A DNA stretch of 64,000 nucleotides from Falsirhodobacter deserti (GTDB taxonomy: Bacteria > Pseudomonadota > Alphaproteobacteria > Rhodobacterales > Rhodobacteraceae). Below are positions 63,492-64,000 of the stretch, one piece after another (within the stretch, counting starts at the first letter, position 1; every line of letters starts with the position of its first letter). A program made the position numbers and the translations under genes. Location: NCBI RefSeq assembly GCF_004015795.1, contig NZ_ML137218.1, positions 1,206,311 through 1,270,310 of the forward strand, read 5' to 3'. A model generated the notes under the pieces. It had not been told where the DNA came from, did no database searches, and saw only the letters and a program-made list of their open reading frames with translations.

Positions 63492-64000
63492 GTGGCAAGA
63501 TTCGACAGGTACATGCTGTCGCAACTTCTGCAGCTGTTCGGATTCTTCTCACTTGTTCTTGTGGCGGTGTACTGGATCAACTCGGCCGTTGGCCTGTTTG
63601 ACGATCTGATCGGCGATGGGCAGTCAGCGCTGGTTTTTCTTGAGTTCTCGTTGCTGACACTGCCGAATGTGATCCGGCTGGTCCTGCCCATCTCGGCCTT
63701 TGTGGCCACGGTTTACGTCGTGAACCGGCTGGCCTCGGAGTCGGAGCTTGTGGTGATGCAGGCCACCGGCTTTTCCGCCTTCCGGCTGGCGCGGCCCGTG
63801 GTTCTGTTCGGGCTGATCGTGGCGGCTATGATGCTGGTCCTGATGAACGTTCTGGTTCCCCTGTCGCGCACCGTCCTGGCCGATCGCACCGCCGAGGTTC
63901 GCGACAGCCTTGCCGCGCAGTTCGTGAAGGACGGGGAATTCCTGCATCCGGCCGACGGACTCACGCTGTATATCCGCGAAATCGCCCCGAGCGGAGAGTT
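63492..64000 (+). CDS. lptF: LPS export permease LptF, N-terminal part (continues beyond window)
   Basis: About 169 residues, open to the window end. The N-terminus MARFDRYMLSQLLQLFGFF (GTG start at 63492 with GAGG upstream) and the membrane segments with NVIRLVLPISAFVATVYVVNRL and ESELVVMQATGFS match the LptF/LptG permease family. The pepA/lptF divergent arrangement is the usual one. It is an inner-membrane part of the LptBFGC exporter of lipopolysaccharide. An ATG 12 bases upstream is an alternative start. Confidence 0.9.
   Translation, partial: MARFDRYMLSQLLQLFGFFSLVLVAVYWINSAVGLFDDLIGDGQSALVFLEFSLLTLPNVIRLVLPISAFVATVYVVNRLASESELVVMQATGFSAFRLARPVVLFGLIVAAMMLVLMNVLVPLSRTVLADRTAEVRDSLAAQFVKDGEFLHPADGLTLYIREIAPSGE

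Overview
This 64 kb window is a gene-dense, high-GC stretch of chromosome with no plasmid, phage or insertion-sequence signature. The gene set and gene order point to an alphaproteobacterium of the Rhodobacter/Paracoccus group (Rhodobacteraceae). Indicators are a smoEFGK-mtlK polyol operon, sqdB-sqdD-sqdC sulfolipid genes, a glycogen operon ending in glgX and pgm, the yceD-rpmF-plsX-fabH-ihfA-merR block, the argS-SPOR-nagZ-scpA-scpB block, class II DAHP synthase, the long dCTP deaminase, GluQRS and TrmFO. Identification is from remembered family features and visible motifs; no database search was possible.

Layout. Positions 1-10138 hold carbohydrate storage: the end of a glucokinase (+), facing a minus-strand operon glgP-glgB-glgA-glgX-pgm that has no glgC. 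A minus-strand M19 dipeptidase lies upstream of it. Positions 11468-17094 are a mannitol/sorbitol ABC importer (smoE, F, G, K) and mannitol dehydrogenase (mtlK). Positions 17073-19900 are sqdB-sqdD-sqdC (minus) for sulfoquinovosyl diacylglycerol. Positions 20006-26696 hold an M20 amidohydrolase, mazG, a nucleoside-hydrolase homologue missing expected active-site residues, a PhoR-like kinase without a response regulator beside it, a small receiver-like hypothetical protein, a gamma-carbonic anhydrase homologue, gmk and a PAS protein. Positions 26872-29162 are ilvB-ilvN, and 29159-31572 are ccmF-ccmH for cytochrome c maturation. Arginase, gyrA, an AI-2E family membrane protein, trmFO, gluQ, an OlsB-like acyltransferase, msrB and bamE follow up to 40306. 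Positions 40396-44455 are the yceD-rpmF-plsX-fabH-ihfA-merR block. A tRNA-Pro(GGG) and dcd follow. Positions 45709-51042 are argS-SPOR-nagZ-scpA-scpB plus a Met-rich 65-residue ORF (minus). The right end holds ornithine decarboxylase, valS, an aminotransferase, a DUF4177 protein, class II DAHP synthase, an ABC-F ATPase, a membrane retropepsin, a GNAT enzyme, holC, pepA and the start of lptF.

How the genes connect. Glucokinase, Pgm and the glg enzymes form a glucose-glycogen cycle lacking only ADP-glucose pyrophosphorylase locally. The smo-mtlK genes bring in polyol and oxidise it to a ketohexose. SqdBDC and OlsB make phosphorus-free membrane lipids, and a PhoR-like kinase lies between them, so a link to phosphate limitation is plausible but unproven. 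RpmF, PlsX and FabH link ribosome and fatty-acid synthesis.

Most of the window is ordinary core chromosome, and I found no clear new defence or secretion system. The items most worth checking are the degenerate nucleoside hydrolase, the receiver-like protein divergent from the orphan kinase, a perfect inverted repeat laid over the likely gyrA promoter, the interleaved stop codons at almost every convergent gene junction, the missing glgC, and a structured leader upstream of ornithine decarboxylase. No intergenic stretch exceeds 300 bases. The longest, 52246-52535 (290 bases, between ornithine decarboxylase and valS), holds the leader hairpin and presumably both promoters.
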